In this document: in pieces, positions 24,892 through 32,377 of the stretch | Layout of the letters: each line of letters begins with the position of its first letter | Numbering within the stretch: the first letter of the stretch is position 1 | Source of the DNA: an uncultured Kineothrix sp. | GTDB taxonomy: Bacteria; Bacillota; Clostridia; Lachnospirales; Lachnospiraceae | Assembly: GCA_910588855.1 (NCBI GenBank) | Contig: CAJUSR010000030.1 | Coordinates: 1 to 47,719, forward strand | DNA: 47,719 nucleotides | Direction of reading: 5' to 3' | Notes under the pieces: model-generated | Database searches by the model: none | What the model was told of the DNA's origin: nothing | The model's input: only the letters and a program-made list of their open reading frames with translations | Program-made: the position numbers and the translations under genes

Positions 24892-25212
24892 ATGGCAACG
24901 GTAATTAATTTTCAAGAATATGTGAATGCGAAAGAGGAAGAGAAGAGGCGGTTGAAACGGATTTCTTCACTCATGTCAAGGAAGGAATATATGCAGAAAT
25001 TGGCATATTCTATCAAAGATTCCATTGGGTGTTCTTTCATAACGAAGGATATGGGGGAAATGAACCAAGTTATCGGAAGGGAGCATATTTTGGATGACGA
25101 TTTGCGGAGGATGGTAATGGAGGCGATTAGGCAGCATAACATAAAAGTTCAAGAGGAAATCGAAGAGCTGTCCGGGTGCGGAATGGAAAAAATCCCGGTG
25201 TCAGGAGAGTGA
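24892..25212 (+). CDS. small helical protein, third gene of the SOS operon
   Basis: A 106-residue charged helical protein (FQEYVNAKEEEKRRLKRISS; DDDLRRMVMEAIRQHNIKVQ). I start at the second ATG (24892), 6 nt after GGGAGGAGG; the ATG at 24886 touches the ribosome binding site. It follows the DUF262 gene by 29 bp. There is no membrane segment and no recognised domain. It overlaps the 3' end of the convergent membrane-protein gene by 64 bp, so it marks the right edge of the element. Confidence 0.65.
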   Translation: MATVINFQEYVNAKEEEKRRLKRISSLMSRKEYMQKLAYSIKDSIGCSFITKDMGEMNQVIGREHILDDDLRRMVMEAIRQHNIKVQEEIEELSGCGMEKIPVSGE

Positions 25213-25676
25213 TAGGTAAAGAAAAGGAAGCATAAAAAGAGGATACCTGTAAAAACATATAGGTAATATGCATAGGGATTTAACCGGCAGGACAAGGTAA
25301 ACCTGTATACAGCATAAAAGGCAAGGACAGTGCTTAAGGCAAAGACGCCAATGTCCAAAAGAAGTGTGTTTTTACCAAGGATAGAAGTATAGGTATAGAA
25401 GAGAATAGGAATAAGAGCCGTGCCTGCCAAAAGCCCGAAACATAAAGAAGGAATCATGCAGGGATAGCTCTTCCTTAATTTTAATGCCACTATTGCCGAA
25501 TAGAACAGCATAGGGAAATACAGCAGTTTCATATGTTCCCAGACCGATTCACTGACCGGTGAAAAAAATCCGGCGATATAATTGTTTCCGCTCCATTGAT
25601 AGACAAAGTGGGAAAGGGAACCTACTGTCAAGACAAAAATAATACCGATGAATATATAGCATTTTAATGTTTTCAT
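25149..25676 (-). CDS. DUF6512-like multi-pass membrane protein
   Basis: A 175-residue protein taken from ATG 25676 (an ATG at 25688 is possible; both have weak ribosome binding sites). About six membrane segments: YIFIGIIFVLTVGSLSHFVY, LLYFPMLFYSAIVAL, FGLLAGTALIPILFYTY, LDIGVFALSTVLAFYAVY, and YYLYVFTGILFLCFLFF. The loop GNNYIAGFFSPVSESVWEHM is the conserved signature I associate with DUF6512 proteins of clostridia. Function unknown. It is convergent with the last SOS-operon gene and probably belongs to the host chromosome. Confidence 0.7.
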   Translation of the reverse strand: MKTLKCYIFIGIIFVLTVGSLSHFVYQWSGNNYIAGFFSPVSESVWEHMKLLYFPMLFYSAIVALKLRKSYPCMIPSLCFGLLAGTALIPILFYTYTSILGKNTLLLDIGVFALSTVLAFYAVYRFTLSCRLNPYAYYLYVFTGILFLCFLFFTYHSPDTGIFSIPHPDSSSISS

Positions 25677-25874
25677 TTGAACAACCATACCTTTTTTCCG
25701 GCCTGCAAGCTTTGGGTCGCAGGCACAATATTTATACTCAGTTCCGGGAATATATTTTAGGCTTCGGCTCACAGAGCCGTTGCCTTAAGGACAGTATATG
25801 CAGCGGAAGGCATGGTATGTATTTGAATCATATTTTTTCCGTCAATGTCTAAACAATCCCACCGGATTAACCCT

Positions 25875-25903
25875 TTGACATCAAAACTGTGTTATACTAT
25901 ATG
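25875..25903 (+). promoter_or_regulatory. sigma-A-type promoter of the DUF1905 gene
   Basis: TTGACA (25875-25880), 17-bp spacer, TATATG (25898-25903). It is followed by ~150 bp of hairpin-rich leader before the DUF1905 start. Confidence 0.6.
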
Positions 25904-26055
25904 AGAAACCGCCTTGCGGCAATAATAGGAGTTTAGCACGAGAAGAACATCTAAAAGCTCATCTAAAAGCTCATGCCAGAGGGCATTTCGCTAAGAAGTT
26001 CTAAACCTCGTGCGTGCGGATTTGAGAAGCCGCTTTGCGGCGATGATTGGAGGTG
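25901..26055 (+). repeat. hairpin-rich leader with duplicated CCGC..GCGG units
   Basis: Two similar segments, GAGAAACCGCCTTGCGGC (about 25903) and GAGAAGCCGCTTTGCGGC (about 26024), each contain a CCGC/GCGG hairpin followed by a TAGGAG- or TGGAGG-type site. Between them, GCACGAG and CTCGTGC arms enclose a doubled ATCTAAAAGCTC and an AAGAAGTTCTA motif related to the hairpin at 15.74 kb. The duplicated ribosome-binding context suggests a past tandem duplication. Confidence 0.5.
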
Positions 26056-26061
26056 AAAAAA

Positions 26062-26349
26062 ATGAATGCGAAAATTTATGAATATGAGTCTATGATTTAT
26101 AGTGCGGAGCAGAAAGGGGGTGCATATGTTATTTTCCCTTATGATATCAGGGAGGAATTTGGTAAGGGGCGCGTTAAGGTGCATGCTACCTTTGATGGGG
26201 AACCATATGACGGCAGTGTTGTCAATATGGGCGTTAAAAATGAGGATGGCAGTGTTTGCTACATTATCGGTTTGCGGAAAGATATCCGTTTACGAATAGG
26301 AAAGCAGCCGGGGGATATGGTTTATGTAACGATACAGGAACGGGAATAG
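26062..26349 (+). CDS. DUF1905 domain protein
   Basis: A 95-residue protein starting at 26062, with GGAGGTG 8 nt upstream. The pattern GGAYVIFPYDIREEFGKGRVKV, then GEPYDGSVVNMG, then CYIIGLRKDIRLRIGKQPGD and VYVTIQERE matches DUF1905, a small beta-barrel family common in Firmicutes. Full-length DUF1905 proteins often carry an extra C-terminal YdeI-type domain, absent here. Function unknown. It is a single gene with its own promoter. Confidence 0.8.
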   Translation: MNAKIYEYESMIYSAEQKGGAYVIFPYDIREEFGKGRVKVHATFDGEPYDGSVVNMGVKNEDGSVCYIIGLRKDIRLRIGKQPGDMVYVTIQERE

Positions 26350-26433
26350 ACGGCATGGATAAATGTTTCTCCGTATGGAATTATTTGTCTAAACATATAC
26401 GAAAAGCAATTTAGCTAAAAAAATGAAAAGAAA

Positions 26434-26462
26434 TTGCTAATCTATAGCAGTTGCGTTATAAT
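26434..26462 (+). promoter_or_regulatory. sigma-A-type promoter of the diguanylate cyclase gene
   Basis: TTGCTA (26434-26439), 17-bp spacer, perfect TATAAT (26457-26462), about 50 bp before the start codon. Confidence 0.65.
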
Positions 26463-26514
26463 GTCTGTGTATGTGAAAAAGGTAGTATGGAATAATGCAT
26501 TCGGAGGATAGGGA

Positions 26515-27600
26515 ATGATTCAGAAGTTCATAAAAGTAGTATTTAAAGACGTGGAAAATGAGAACGAGACGAAAAAAGTATCAGTAATATTACGGCTGAA
26601 TGCTATTATTATGTTTATTTATTTTATTTGTATTTTAGGAGTATTTCTGATAACGGGAGAGAGGGCGTCTATTCTTCTTCTGCTCCCATGCTTATGCGCA
26701 TATGCAGTGGCGTTTTATACGACATATCTCAATGATACGAAATTTGCAGCATTTTTCTCCGTTTTTATTACAGTAGATTGGATTTATATTTTTATTAGAA
26801 GATTTGGATGGGATTGTGGCATACAGCATTTTATTTTTGTGCTTTTGGTATTAGGGTTTACAATCAGCTACCGCAAGCTACCCTGGAAAGTTGCCATGAG
26901 TGCGTTGGCTTGTGTTTTCCGCCTGATTTTGTATGCATATGCGAATACCAATGAACCGTTTACTGCTTTAAACCAAAAGACGAGTACGGTTTATCAGATT
27001 ATTAACAGCGTATTTGTATTTATCGGCATTACCGGGATTTTGGCGGTATTTACCAAAGACTCTATGGAGATGGAGCAGAAGCTTGTCCAGTACAATGAAA
27101 AGTTACATAAGCTGGCTTCATTAGATCCTTTGACCGGGCTTTTGAACCGGAGAAGTATGCGGGAATATTTGGAGAAACGGATAAAAGCATACAATGACGG
27201 GCATGTAGAGAGTATGGCGTTGGCAATCGGCGATATTGATTATTTCAAAAAAATCAATGATACATATGGGCATGAATGTGGGGATATCGTTTTAAAAAGG
27301 CTGGCTGCTTTGTTTACGGAATGTATGGAAGGGAAAGGATGTGTCAGCCGGTGGGGCGGGGAAGAGTTTCTTCTGGTGTTCCGCCATATGAACGGCGACG
27401 AAGCTCTTATCGTACTAAACGATTTGAACCGGAAGATGAAAAAGCTGCAAGTGGCATATAAAGAGGAACGTATAAGGGTGACGATGACTTTCGGCTTAAG
27501 CGAGTTTGATTTTGAACATGGCATTGATTATTCGGTAAATGATGTGGATAAAAAGTTATATCGGGGAAAGGAAGCAGGAAGAGACAGGACAATATATTAA
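26515..27600 (+). CDS. membrane-bound diguanylate cyclase
   Basis: A 361-residue protein with about six N-terminal membrane segments (residues ~25-190, e.g. IIMFIYFICILGVFLITG, FIFVLLVLGFTISYRKL) forming a MASE-like sensor. A short coiled coil (EMEQKLVQYNEKLHKLA) then leads into a GGDEF domain starting at LDPLTGLLNRRSM. The active site is GGEEF at 281-285, a fully active variant of GGDEF. The RxxD inhibitory site that normally precedes it is absent (EGKG at that position), so product inhibition through that site is unlikely. It makes cyclic di-GMP from two GTP at the membrane. Ribosome binding site TCGGAGG. The two downstream genes follow closely and may be co-transcribed. Confidence 0.93.
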   Translation: MIQKFIKVVFKDVENENETKKVSVILRLNAIIMFIYFICILGVFLITGERASILLLLPCLCAYAVAFYTTYLNDTKFAAFFSVFITVDWIYIFIRRFGWDCGIQHFIFVLLVLGFTISYRKLPWKVAMSALACVFRLILYAYANTNEPFTALNQKTSTVYQIINSVFVFIGITGILAVFTKDSMEMEQKLVQYNEKLHKLASLDPLTGLLNRRSMREYLEKRIKAYNDGHVESMALAIGDIDYFKKINDTYGHECGDIVLKRLAALFTECMEGKGCVSRWGGEEFLLVFRHMNGDEALIVLNDLNRKMKKLQVAYKEERIRVTMTFGLSEFDFEHGIDYSVNDVDKKLYRGKEAGRDRTIY

Positions 27601-27620
27601 AAAAAGAAGAGGGTTGGAAT

Positions 27621-28604
27621 ATGTTGTTTCGATGTAGGAATTGTGGGGGGAATGTGGTATATAGCCCGGAAAAAGGGAAAATGTATTGCCCTCATTGCGA
27701 AGGGATTGACAGTGAAGAGACAGAGGGGGAAGGGGCGAGGACAGAATGTGTCAATTGCGGTGCGCCTCTGGAGATAAAAGAGTACAATTCCACTTGCAAA
27801 TGTGAGTATTGCGGAAGCTATATGATATTGGATGAGCGGGTAAGCGGAGCATACCGGCCACATTTGGTGCTGCCTTTTCAAATAGGGATGAAACGGGCGG
27901 TGGATATGTTGAAAAAGGAATTTAAGAGCCGTGTCTTTACCCCAAGTACGTTTTTGGCAGAATCTACATTAGAAGAGATGAAAGGGATGTATGTTCCGTT
28001 CTGGATGTATGATTATGGGGCAAAAATTAATTATACAGGCAAGGGCACGAAAGTCAGGGTTTGGGTAGGAGGAGAGACGGAATATACGGAAACTTCTTAT
28101 TACCGGGTGCAGCGGAATATGGGGATTGATTTCCGGAAAGTGCCTGCAGATGCTTCTATTGAGATGCCGGACGATATAATGGATTTAATGGAGCCGTTTG
28201 ATTACGCAGCATTGGAAGAGTTTCAGGAAAAATATATGTCCGGGTTTTATGGCGAGGTTTATAACGAAGGGGCGGATAGGCTGGAAGATAGGGCACGCAG
28301 GAAGGCGGAAAAAGATGCGGAAAGCCTGTTGCAGGAAACGATTACCGGCTATTCCACAGTTGTTTCCGAGCATAAGGACATCCGCATGGACAGGAAAGCC
28401 GTCCACTATACACTCTTGCCGGTTTGGCGTTATATTTATAAATATCAAGGGAAGGATTACCCGTTTTATGTCAATGGGCAGACCGGTAAGATTACCGGTT
28501 CGACCCCTGTTTCAAAGAAAAAAGTAATTGCATACGGAAGCACCGTATTTGCTGTTGTCTGGATGGCATTATCTTTCCTTATCGGGATTATGGAGGCGCT
28601 TTAG
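27621..28604 (+). CDS. zinc-ribbon membrane protein
   Basis: A 327-residue protein. The N-terminus has two zinc ribbons: CRNCGG...CPHC (residues ~5-26) and CVNCGAPL...CKCEYCGSYM (~42-64). A beta-rich middle domain follows (LVLPFQIGMKRAVDMLKKEF; GMYVPFWMYDYGAKINYTGK; VHYTLLPVWRYIYKYQGKDY), and one C-terminal membrane helix (AYGSTVFAVVWMALSFLIGI). This layout is common in clostridial proteins described as zinc-ribbon or TFIIB-type containing, of unknown function, often paired with a TPM-domain protein. Here the partner starts one base after the stop codon. The two may form a membrane complex. Confidence 0.8.
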   Translation: MLFRCRNCGGNVVYSPEKGKMYCPHCEGIDSEETEGEGARTECVNCGAPLEIKEYNSTCKCEYCGSYMILDERVSGAYRPHLVLPFQIGMKRAVDMLKKEFKSRVFTPSTFLAESTLEEMKGMYVPFWMYDYGAKINYTGKGTKVRVWVGGETEYTETSYYRVQRNMGIDFRKVPADASIEMPDDIMDLMEPFDYAALEEFQEKYMSGFYGEVYNEGADRLEDRARRKAEKDAESLLQETITGYSTVVSEHKDIRMDRKAVHYTLLPVWRYIYKYQGKDYPFYVNGQTGKITGSTPVSKKKVIAYGSTVFAVVWMALSFLIGIMEAL

Positions 28605-28605
28605 G

Positions 28606-29487
28606 ATGAAGGAGTATTTTCGGTATTTTCGATGGGTATTTGCGGCAACTGTTGTTTTGGCTGTGTGTTATGGAGGGATTGGCCTGTTCCATGCCATGCA
28701 GGCGGCACCGGAGAGGACGAACAAGGAATGCCTGACGGAGCAGAGGGTTTTTGATTATGGGGATGTGCTTTCGGAAAGGGAAGAAAAAAAATTAGACGGC
28801 CTGATTGCAAAAAGAGAGAGACAGACAGGCTGCGATATTGTCCTTGTCACGTTAAATAAATCTTTGATGGAGTATGCCAGGAAAAAAGAGCCAAATGTAC
28901 CATATTCGGAATTTGTCAGGGTTTTTGCGGAGGATTTTTATGATTCCAACGGATTTGGTTATAATAAGCCGATAGGCGACGGTATTCTGCTGGTAGACAA
29001 TTGGTATCGGGAAGATGATGGAAGGGTGTATACATGGCTTTGTACGGTAGGCAGGGCGGAAGATGAATATACTTATGAGCGGATTGACCATCTGCTGGAC
29101 GATGTATACCGCTATGTAGAGGATGACCCGTACCGGGCATATAGAACCTATATTAATGATTTTTATAATGATATGACCGGCCGCGGGGCAAATACCATAT
29201 ATCTGCCCCAGTGGTTTCCTTTGGCGGCAGCCACTTTTTCTATGATTTGCTTTGTGGCTTTGCATTGGAAAAGTAAAAAAGGGAAGAAGACAGTGGTTCC
29301 ATCCACTTATGTAAACGGCAGCCCTCAGATGTACAAAAGGGAAGATGTTTTTGTAAACAAAATCGTGACAAGAAGGCATATCCCAAAAAGCAGCGGCGGA
29401 AGCAGCGGAAGCGGCGGAAGCGGCGGAGGAGGAGGCAGCAGCCACAGTCACGGAGGGCATCATGGCGGGGGCGGCCGGAGCAGATAA
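28606..29487 (+). CDS. TPM-domain membrane protein with Gly/Ser/His tail
   Basis: A 293-residue protein starting at 28606, one base after the upstream stop, with GGAGG 10 nt before the ATG. An N-terminal membrane helix (WVFAATVVLAVCYGGIGLF) is followed by an extracytoplasmic TPM (YgcG-type) domain (VFDYGDVLSEREEKKLDGLI; TGCDIVLVTLN; GFGYNKPIGDGILLVDNWYR; DDVYRYVEDDPYRAY). A second membrane helix lies near residue 215 (FPLAAATFSMICFVAL). The cytosolic tail ends in a Gly/Ser/His-rich stretch (GGGGGSSHSHGGHHGG), a frequent ending in this family that may bind metal. Function unproven; TPM proteins are linked to membrane-protein quality control and phosphatase-like folds. Confidence 0.85.
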   Translation: MKEYFRYFRWVFAATVVLAVCYGGIGLFHAMQAAPERTNKECLTEQRVFDYGDVLSEREEKKLDGLIAKRERQTGCDIVLVTLNKSLMEYARKKEPNVPYSEFVRVFAEDFYDSNGFGYNKPIGDGILLVDNWYREDDGRVYTWLCTVGRAEDEYTYERIDHLLDDVYRYVEDDPYRAYRTYINDFYNDMTGRGANTIYLPQWFPLAAATFSMICFVALHWKSKKGKKTVVPSTYVNGSPQMYKREDVFVNKIVTRRHIPKSSGGSSGSGGSGGGGGSSHSHGGHHGGGGRSR

Positions 29488-29529
29488 GCAAACGGATAGT
29501 AAGCTTCACAAACTATTGTTATGAGAAAT

Positions 29530-29559
29530 AAAAAAGTTGGCTTGAGAGCCAACTTTTTT
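29530..29559. terminator. bidirectional intrinsic terminator
   Basis: AAAAAAGTTGGCT, TGAG loop, AGCCAACTTTTTT: a perfect symmetrical stem with A-run and T-run, 42 bp after the TPM gene. It would work for both strands. Confidence 0.9.
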
Positions 29560-29560
29560 C

Positions 29561-29690
29561 ACCATATAGGAAAATTCTCCGAATTTCCCATATGGCAAAA
29601 AGCAATTATCGCACTGCGGCGGAAGGGAGCATGTCGCTGACGCGACCCACCGCAGGCGGAGAATCCTGCCAACAGGATTCTTTTTTACCA
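29561..29690 (+). repeat. hairpin repeat element, copy A
   Basis: About 127 bp closely similar to 40,878-41,003. It opens with a stem (ACCATATAGGAAA / TTTCCCATATGGC). A CTGCGG/CCGCAG-bounded middle with GCATGTCGCTGACGCGAC follows. It ends in a terminator-like hairpin GAATCCTG..CAGGATTC plus TTTTTT. A truncated third start (ACCATATAG) follows at 29687, then further short hairpins up to ~29775 (e.g. AGTGTCTTCGACACT on the minus strand). Probably a species-specific repeat or small structured RNA. Confidence 0.75.
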
Positions 29691-29791
29691 TATAGAAAAT
29701 TCCTTCGCCAGAAGGAAATAAATTGAGGAAGAACCGAAGGTTCTTCATGAAGTGTCGAAGACACTTTTTTACAAGATAATATCCTGCAATC

Positions 29792-30871
29792 TTATTCCAC
29801 AAAGACGGAATTGTATCGTTCGATACATTTGCCCAAGGTTTCGGAAAAGTGCGCGATAGAGCCAAGAGGGGCGCCGGAAGCGCTTAAATCAAGAGGCTGT
29901 CCGCTTTCTACTTGTTTTATCATCCATTCAAGCGCCTGAATCAGGGAATTGAAAAGCCCGTCAAAAGGGCGCGAGTTGCTTAAGGATTCTTTGACAAGCT
30001 GATTGTTATCCGCAGTGGCGGCATCGAAATCAGCGACAACGGCTACGAGTTCATCATATAAAGCGCGGATTTCCGTAAGGTCTAAGTCGGTAATCGTTTC
30101 ATCGGAAATCCCCTGGTCGTAAATGACGTCAAGGACTTGATTGCCGATGGAAATAGAACGGCTGGCGTTATACATAATCAAAAGCCCTTCTTCTTTCATA
30201 CGCTCTTCTTCTTGGGCAGTCTTTTCGCTTCCCATTTCGGAAACCGCGTCTATGTAGGCATAGCCGAGAGGGGCAAAGGTATCGGCAGATGCATAAATGA
30301 TAGCATGGAAATCTTTTGCTTTCTGATACTGGTTATCCGCATAATCGTAGCAACTGTTGATTTCCGAAAAGGCATCCATCAGATTCCTTAAAGGTTCTGC
30401 CATTTCTTTTACCAAATCATCCATTTCGCCGTAATCCGGTTCCATATCGGCTAGCATCAGGCAGTCGTCAATAATATCGCTGTTTTTTCCGGAAATACGG
30501 TAACCGTATGTGAGCCCGGTATCCGGCAGCAGGGAAAACTCTTCGGCATAGTCCACGACGGTGTAATAATAGTCGATGGAGTCAAGGATATCTACGATAT
30601 CGTTATTTAAGTCTACATAATAGTTGAATTTGATTAAATCCATCTGTTCCGGCGTAAGCTCCATGTCTTCACCGTTTTCGGCTTCAGCAGTTTCGTCCTC
30701 TGTTTCCTCAGAGGTTTCGTCTTCCGCTTCTACCGAAGCTTCTTCCGTTTCTTCTACCGCTTTCTTAGGCTTGTCAAATGGAAAGCCGTTTTCCCCGCTC
30801 TGGCCGCAGCCCGATATAATGAGTGCGGAAAGCAGAATGGCAGTAATTGCCTTTAATTGTTTTTTGTGCAT
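29792..30871 (-). CDS. lipoprotein of unknown function
   Basis: A 359-residue protein from ATG 30871, with TTGGAGG 7 nt upstream. A type II signal peptide is clear: MHKKQLKAITAILLSALIIS followed by lipobox Cys (SGC, residue ~22). Residues ~35-75 are a strongly acidic low-complexity linker (EETEEASVEAEDETSEETED). The rest is helical with many Tyr and Asp (FNYYVDLNNDIVDILDSIDY) and resembles the DUF3829-type surface lipoproteins of clostridia. Probably attached to the outer face of the membrane. It follows rpsT on the same strand after a terminator. Confidence 0.8.
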   Translation of the reverse strand: MHKKQLKAITAILLSALIISGCGQSGENGFPFDKPKKAVEETEEASVEAEDETSEETEDETAEAENGEDMELTPEQMDLIKFNYYVDLNNDIVDILDSIDYYYTVVDYAEEFSLLPDTGLTYGYRISGKNSDIIDDCLMLADMEPDYGEMDDLVKEMAEPLRNLMDAFSEINSCYDYADNQYQKAKDFHAIIYASADTFAPLGYAYIDAVSEMGSEKTAQEEERMKEEGLLIMYNASRSISIGNQVLDVIYDQGISDETITDLDLTEIRALYDELVAVVADFDAATADNNQLVKESLSNSRPFDGLFNSLIQALEWMIKQVESGQPLDLSASGAPLGSIAHFSETLGKCIERYNSVFVE

Positions 30872-30893
30872 GATTTTCCTCCAATCAACGCTT

Positions 30894-30923
30894 AAAAAGC
30901 CCCCATAAAGATGTATGGCGGCT
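30894..30923 (-). terminator. intrinsic terminator after rpsT
   Basis: On the minus strand AGCCGCCATA, loop CATCTT, TATGGGGGCT (one mismatch) is followed by TTTTT. It lies 33 bp after the rpsT stop and 22 bp before the lipoprotein start codon. Confidence 0.75.
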
Positions 30924-30955
30924 CTTAGTTGGTTAAGCAAGCATTATATTTTGAA

Positions 30956-31219
30956 TTAAGCCATCTTATTTACAGCCTGAGCAAGACGGGAAACTTTTCT
31001 GGAAGCAGTATTCTTATGATATACGCCTCTCTTTGCTGCTTTATCAATGACTGAAATAGCAGACACTAAAGCAGTGCTTGCTGCAGACTTATCATTCGCT
31101 TCGATAGCAGCATGTACTTTTTTAATGGCCGTTTTTACTCCCGACCTGATTGCTTTGTTTCTTTCCGCTTTGGTTCTGTTAACCAAAATTCTTTTCTTCG
31201 CAGATTTGATGTTAGCCAA
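30956..31219 (-). CDS. rpsT: 30S ribosomal protein S20
   Basis: An 87-residue basic helical protein (MANIKSAKKRILVNRTKAER, ... AAKRGVYHKNTASRKVSRLAQAVNKMA) that binds 16S rRNA early in 30S assembly. The start is TTG at 31219, 8 nt after AGGAGG; the frame extends upstream to an ATG, but the family always begins (M)ANIKSAKKR. A TTG start is also used by E. coli rpsT, where it is part of autoregulation. Divergent from gpr, as in Bacillus. Confidence 0.97.
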   Translation of the reverse strand: MANIKSAKKRILVNRTKAERNKAIRSGVKTAIKKVHAAIEANDKSAASTALVSAISVIDKAAKRGVYHKNTASRKVSRLAQAVNKMA

Positions 31220-31312
31220 GACCCACACCTCCTATTGTGATTAATCCATCTTTTTTCGGGAATGTTTCATTAAATGCGGACACGGACGTTTTAATGTAAA
31301 CACACGCATATT

Positions 31313-31341
31313 ATTGTAGAGTAAGACTTTCCGTATGTCAA
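31313..31341 (-). promoter_or_regulatory. promoter of rpsT
   Basis: On the minus strand TTGACA (31336-31341), 17-bp spacer, TACAAT (31313-31318). A near-consensus sigma-A promoter, ~95 bp before the start codon. Confidence 0.85.
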
Positions 31342-31449
31342 TACATATTTTGCTTATTTTTGTAAAAAATATGGCTGAAAGAAGTTTTTTGGGGCAATCA
31401 TTTTTTAGCCTGCATAGATTAAACAAAGAAAAGGTTTGGGAGCGGACAG

Positions 31450-32316
31450 ATGAGTGGTTTTCAGGTAAGGACGGATTTGGCTTTAGAGGCGAGGGAAAGC
31501 ATCAAGGAATCGGAAGACGGAATCCGTGGGGTCAGGGTGGAGGAAACCTATGACGAAGAAAATGAAATCAAGGTGACCAAAGTAGTAATTGAGACAAAGA
31601 ATGGCGCAAAAGCTATGGGAAAGCCTATGGGAATCTATGTGACGCTGGAAGCGCCCGGGATGGTGGAACCGGAGGAAAATTACCATCAGGAAATTTCCTC
31701 GGAGCTGGCAAGGCAATTAAAAGGGATTATTCCGGATGCGGAAAAGGAACAGTCCGTATTGATTGTAGGGCTGGGGAACCGGGATGTGACGGCGGATGCG
31801 CTTGGGCCGAATGTGGCGGACAATTTGTTTATTACGAGGCATGTAGTAAAAGAATACGGGAAAGCGGCATACAACAAATCGCGGATGCATATGGTGAGCA
31901 GTATCGTTCCCGGGGTGATGGCAAAGACGGGGATGGAAAGCGCGGAAATCATAAAAGGGGTAGTGGAGCAGACAAAACCGGATGTGGTGATTGTCATAGA
32001 CGCGCTGGCAGCCCGCTCCACAAAGCGTTTGAACAGGACGATACAAATTACGAATACGGGGATTCATCCCGGTTCCGGAGTGGGGAACCACAGGAATGCG
32101 CTGACCAAAGACAGTCTGGAAGTGCCGGTGATAGCCATCGGGGTGCCCACGGTGGTGGATGCGGCTACGATTGTAAACGATGCTTTGGCCGATAAGGCGC
32201 CTGTGAATCTGACGGAATTGAACAATATGTATGTGACCAGTAAAGATGTGGATTACCAGGTAAAACAGATTAGCCATATCATATGCGATGCCATTAACGA
32301 AGCATTGGAATTATAG
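31450..32316 (+). CDS. gpr: germination protease GPR
   Basis: A 288-residue endopeptidase that degrades small acid-soluble spore proteins during germination. The N-terminal FQVRTDLALEARESI is close to the site where the zymogen is processed in the forespore. The core contains VLIVGLGNRDVTADALGPNV, SSIVPGVMAKTGMESAEI, VIVIDALAARSTKRLNRTIQ, HPGSGVGNHRNALT and VPVIAIGVPTVVDAATIVND, all typical of the A25 family. The start has GGGAG 8 nt upstream. It is followed by spoIIP, as in B. subtilis. Its presence shows that the organism is an endospore former. Confidence 0.97.
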   Translation: MSGFQVRTDLALEARESIKESEDGIRGVRVEETYDEENEIKVTKVVIETKNGAKAMGKPMGIYVTLEAPGMVEPEENYHQEISSELARQLKGIIPDAEKEQSVLIVGLGNRDVTADALGPNVADNLFITRHVVKEYGKAAYNKSRMHMVSSIVPGVMAKTGMESAEIIKGVVEQTKPDVVIVIDALAARSTKRLNRTIQITNTGIHPGSGVGNHRNALTKDSLEVPVIAIGVPTVVDAATIVNDALADKAPVNLTELNNMYVTSKDVDYQVKQISHIICDAINEALEL

Positions 32317-32377
32317 GCTTATTTCCGGCATATAATTGCCTAGTACAGTAATTTGTACGTGCAAAGAGGTGATGCGG

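Noticed and set aside
28852..29463. Minus-strand frame of ~203 codons opposite the TPM gene
   Set aside because: Shadow of a well-supported gene; it ends in the reverse of the Gly/Ser tail.
29792..30940. Longer start of the lipoprotein at 30940
   Set aside because: It would bury the signal peptide and the ribosome binding site at ~30,880, and run through the rpsT terminator.
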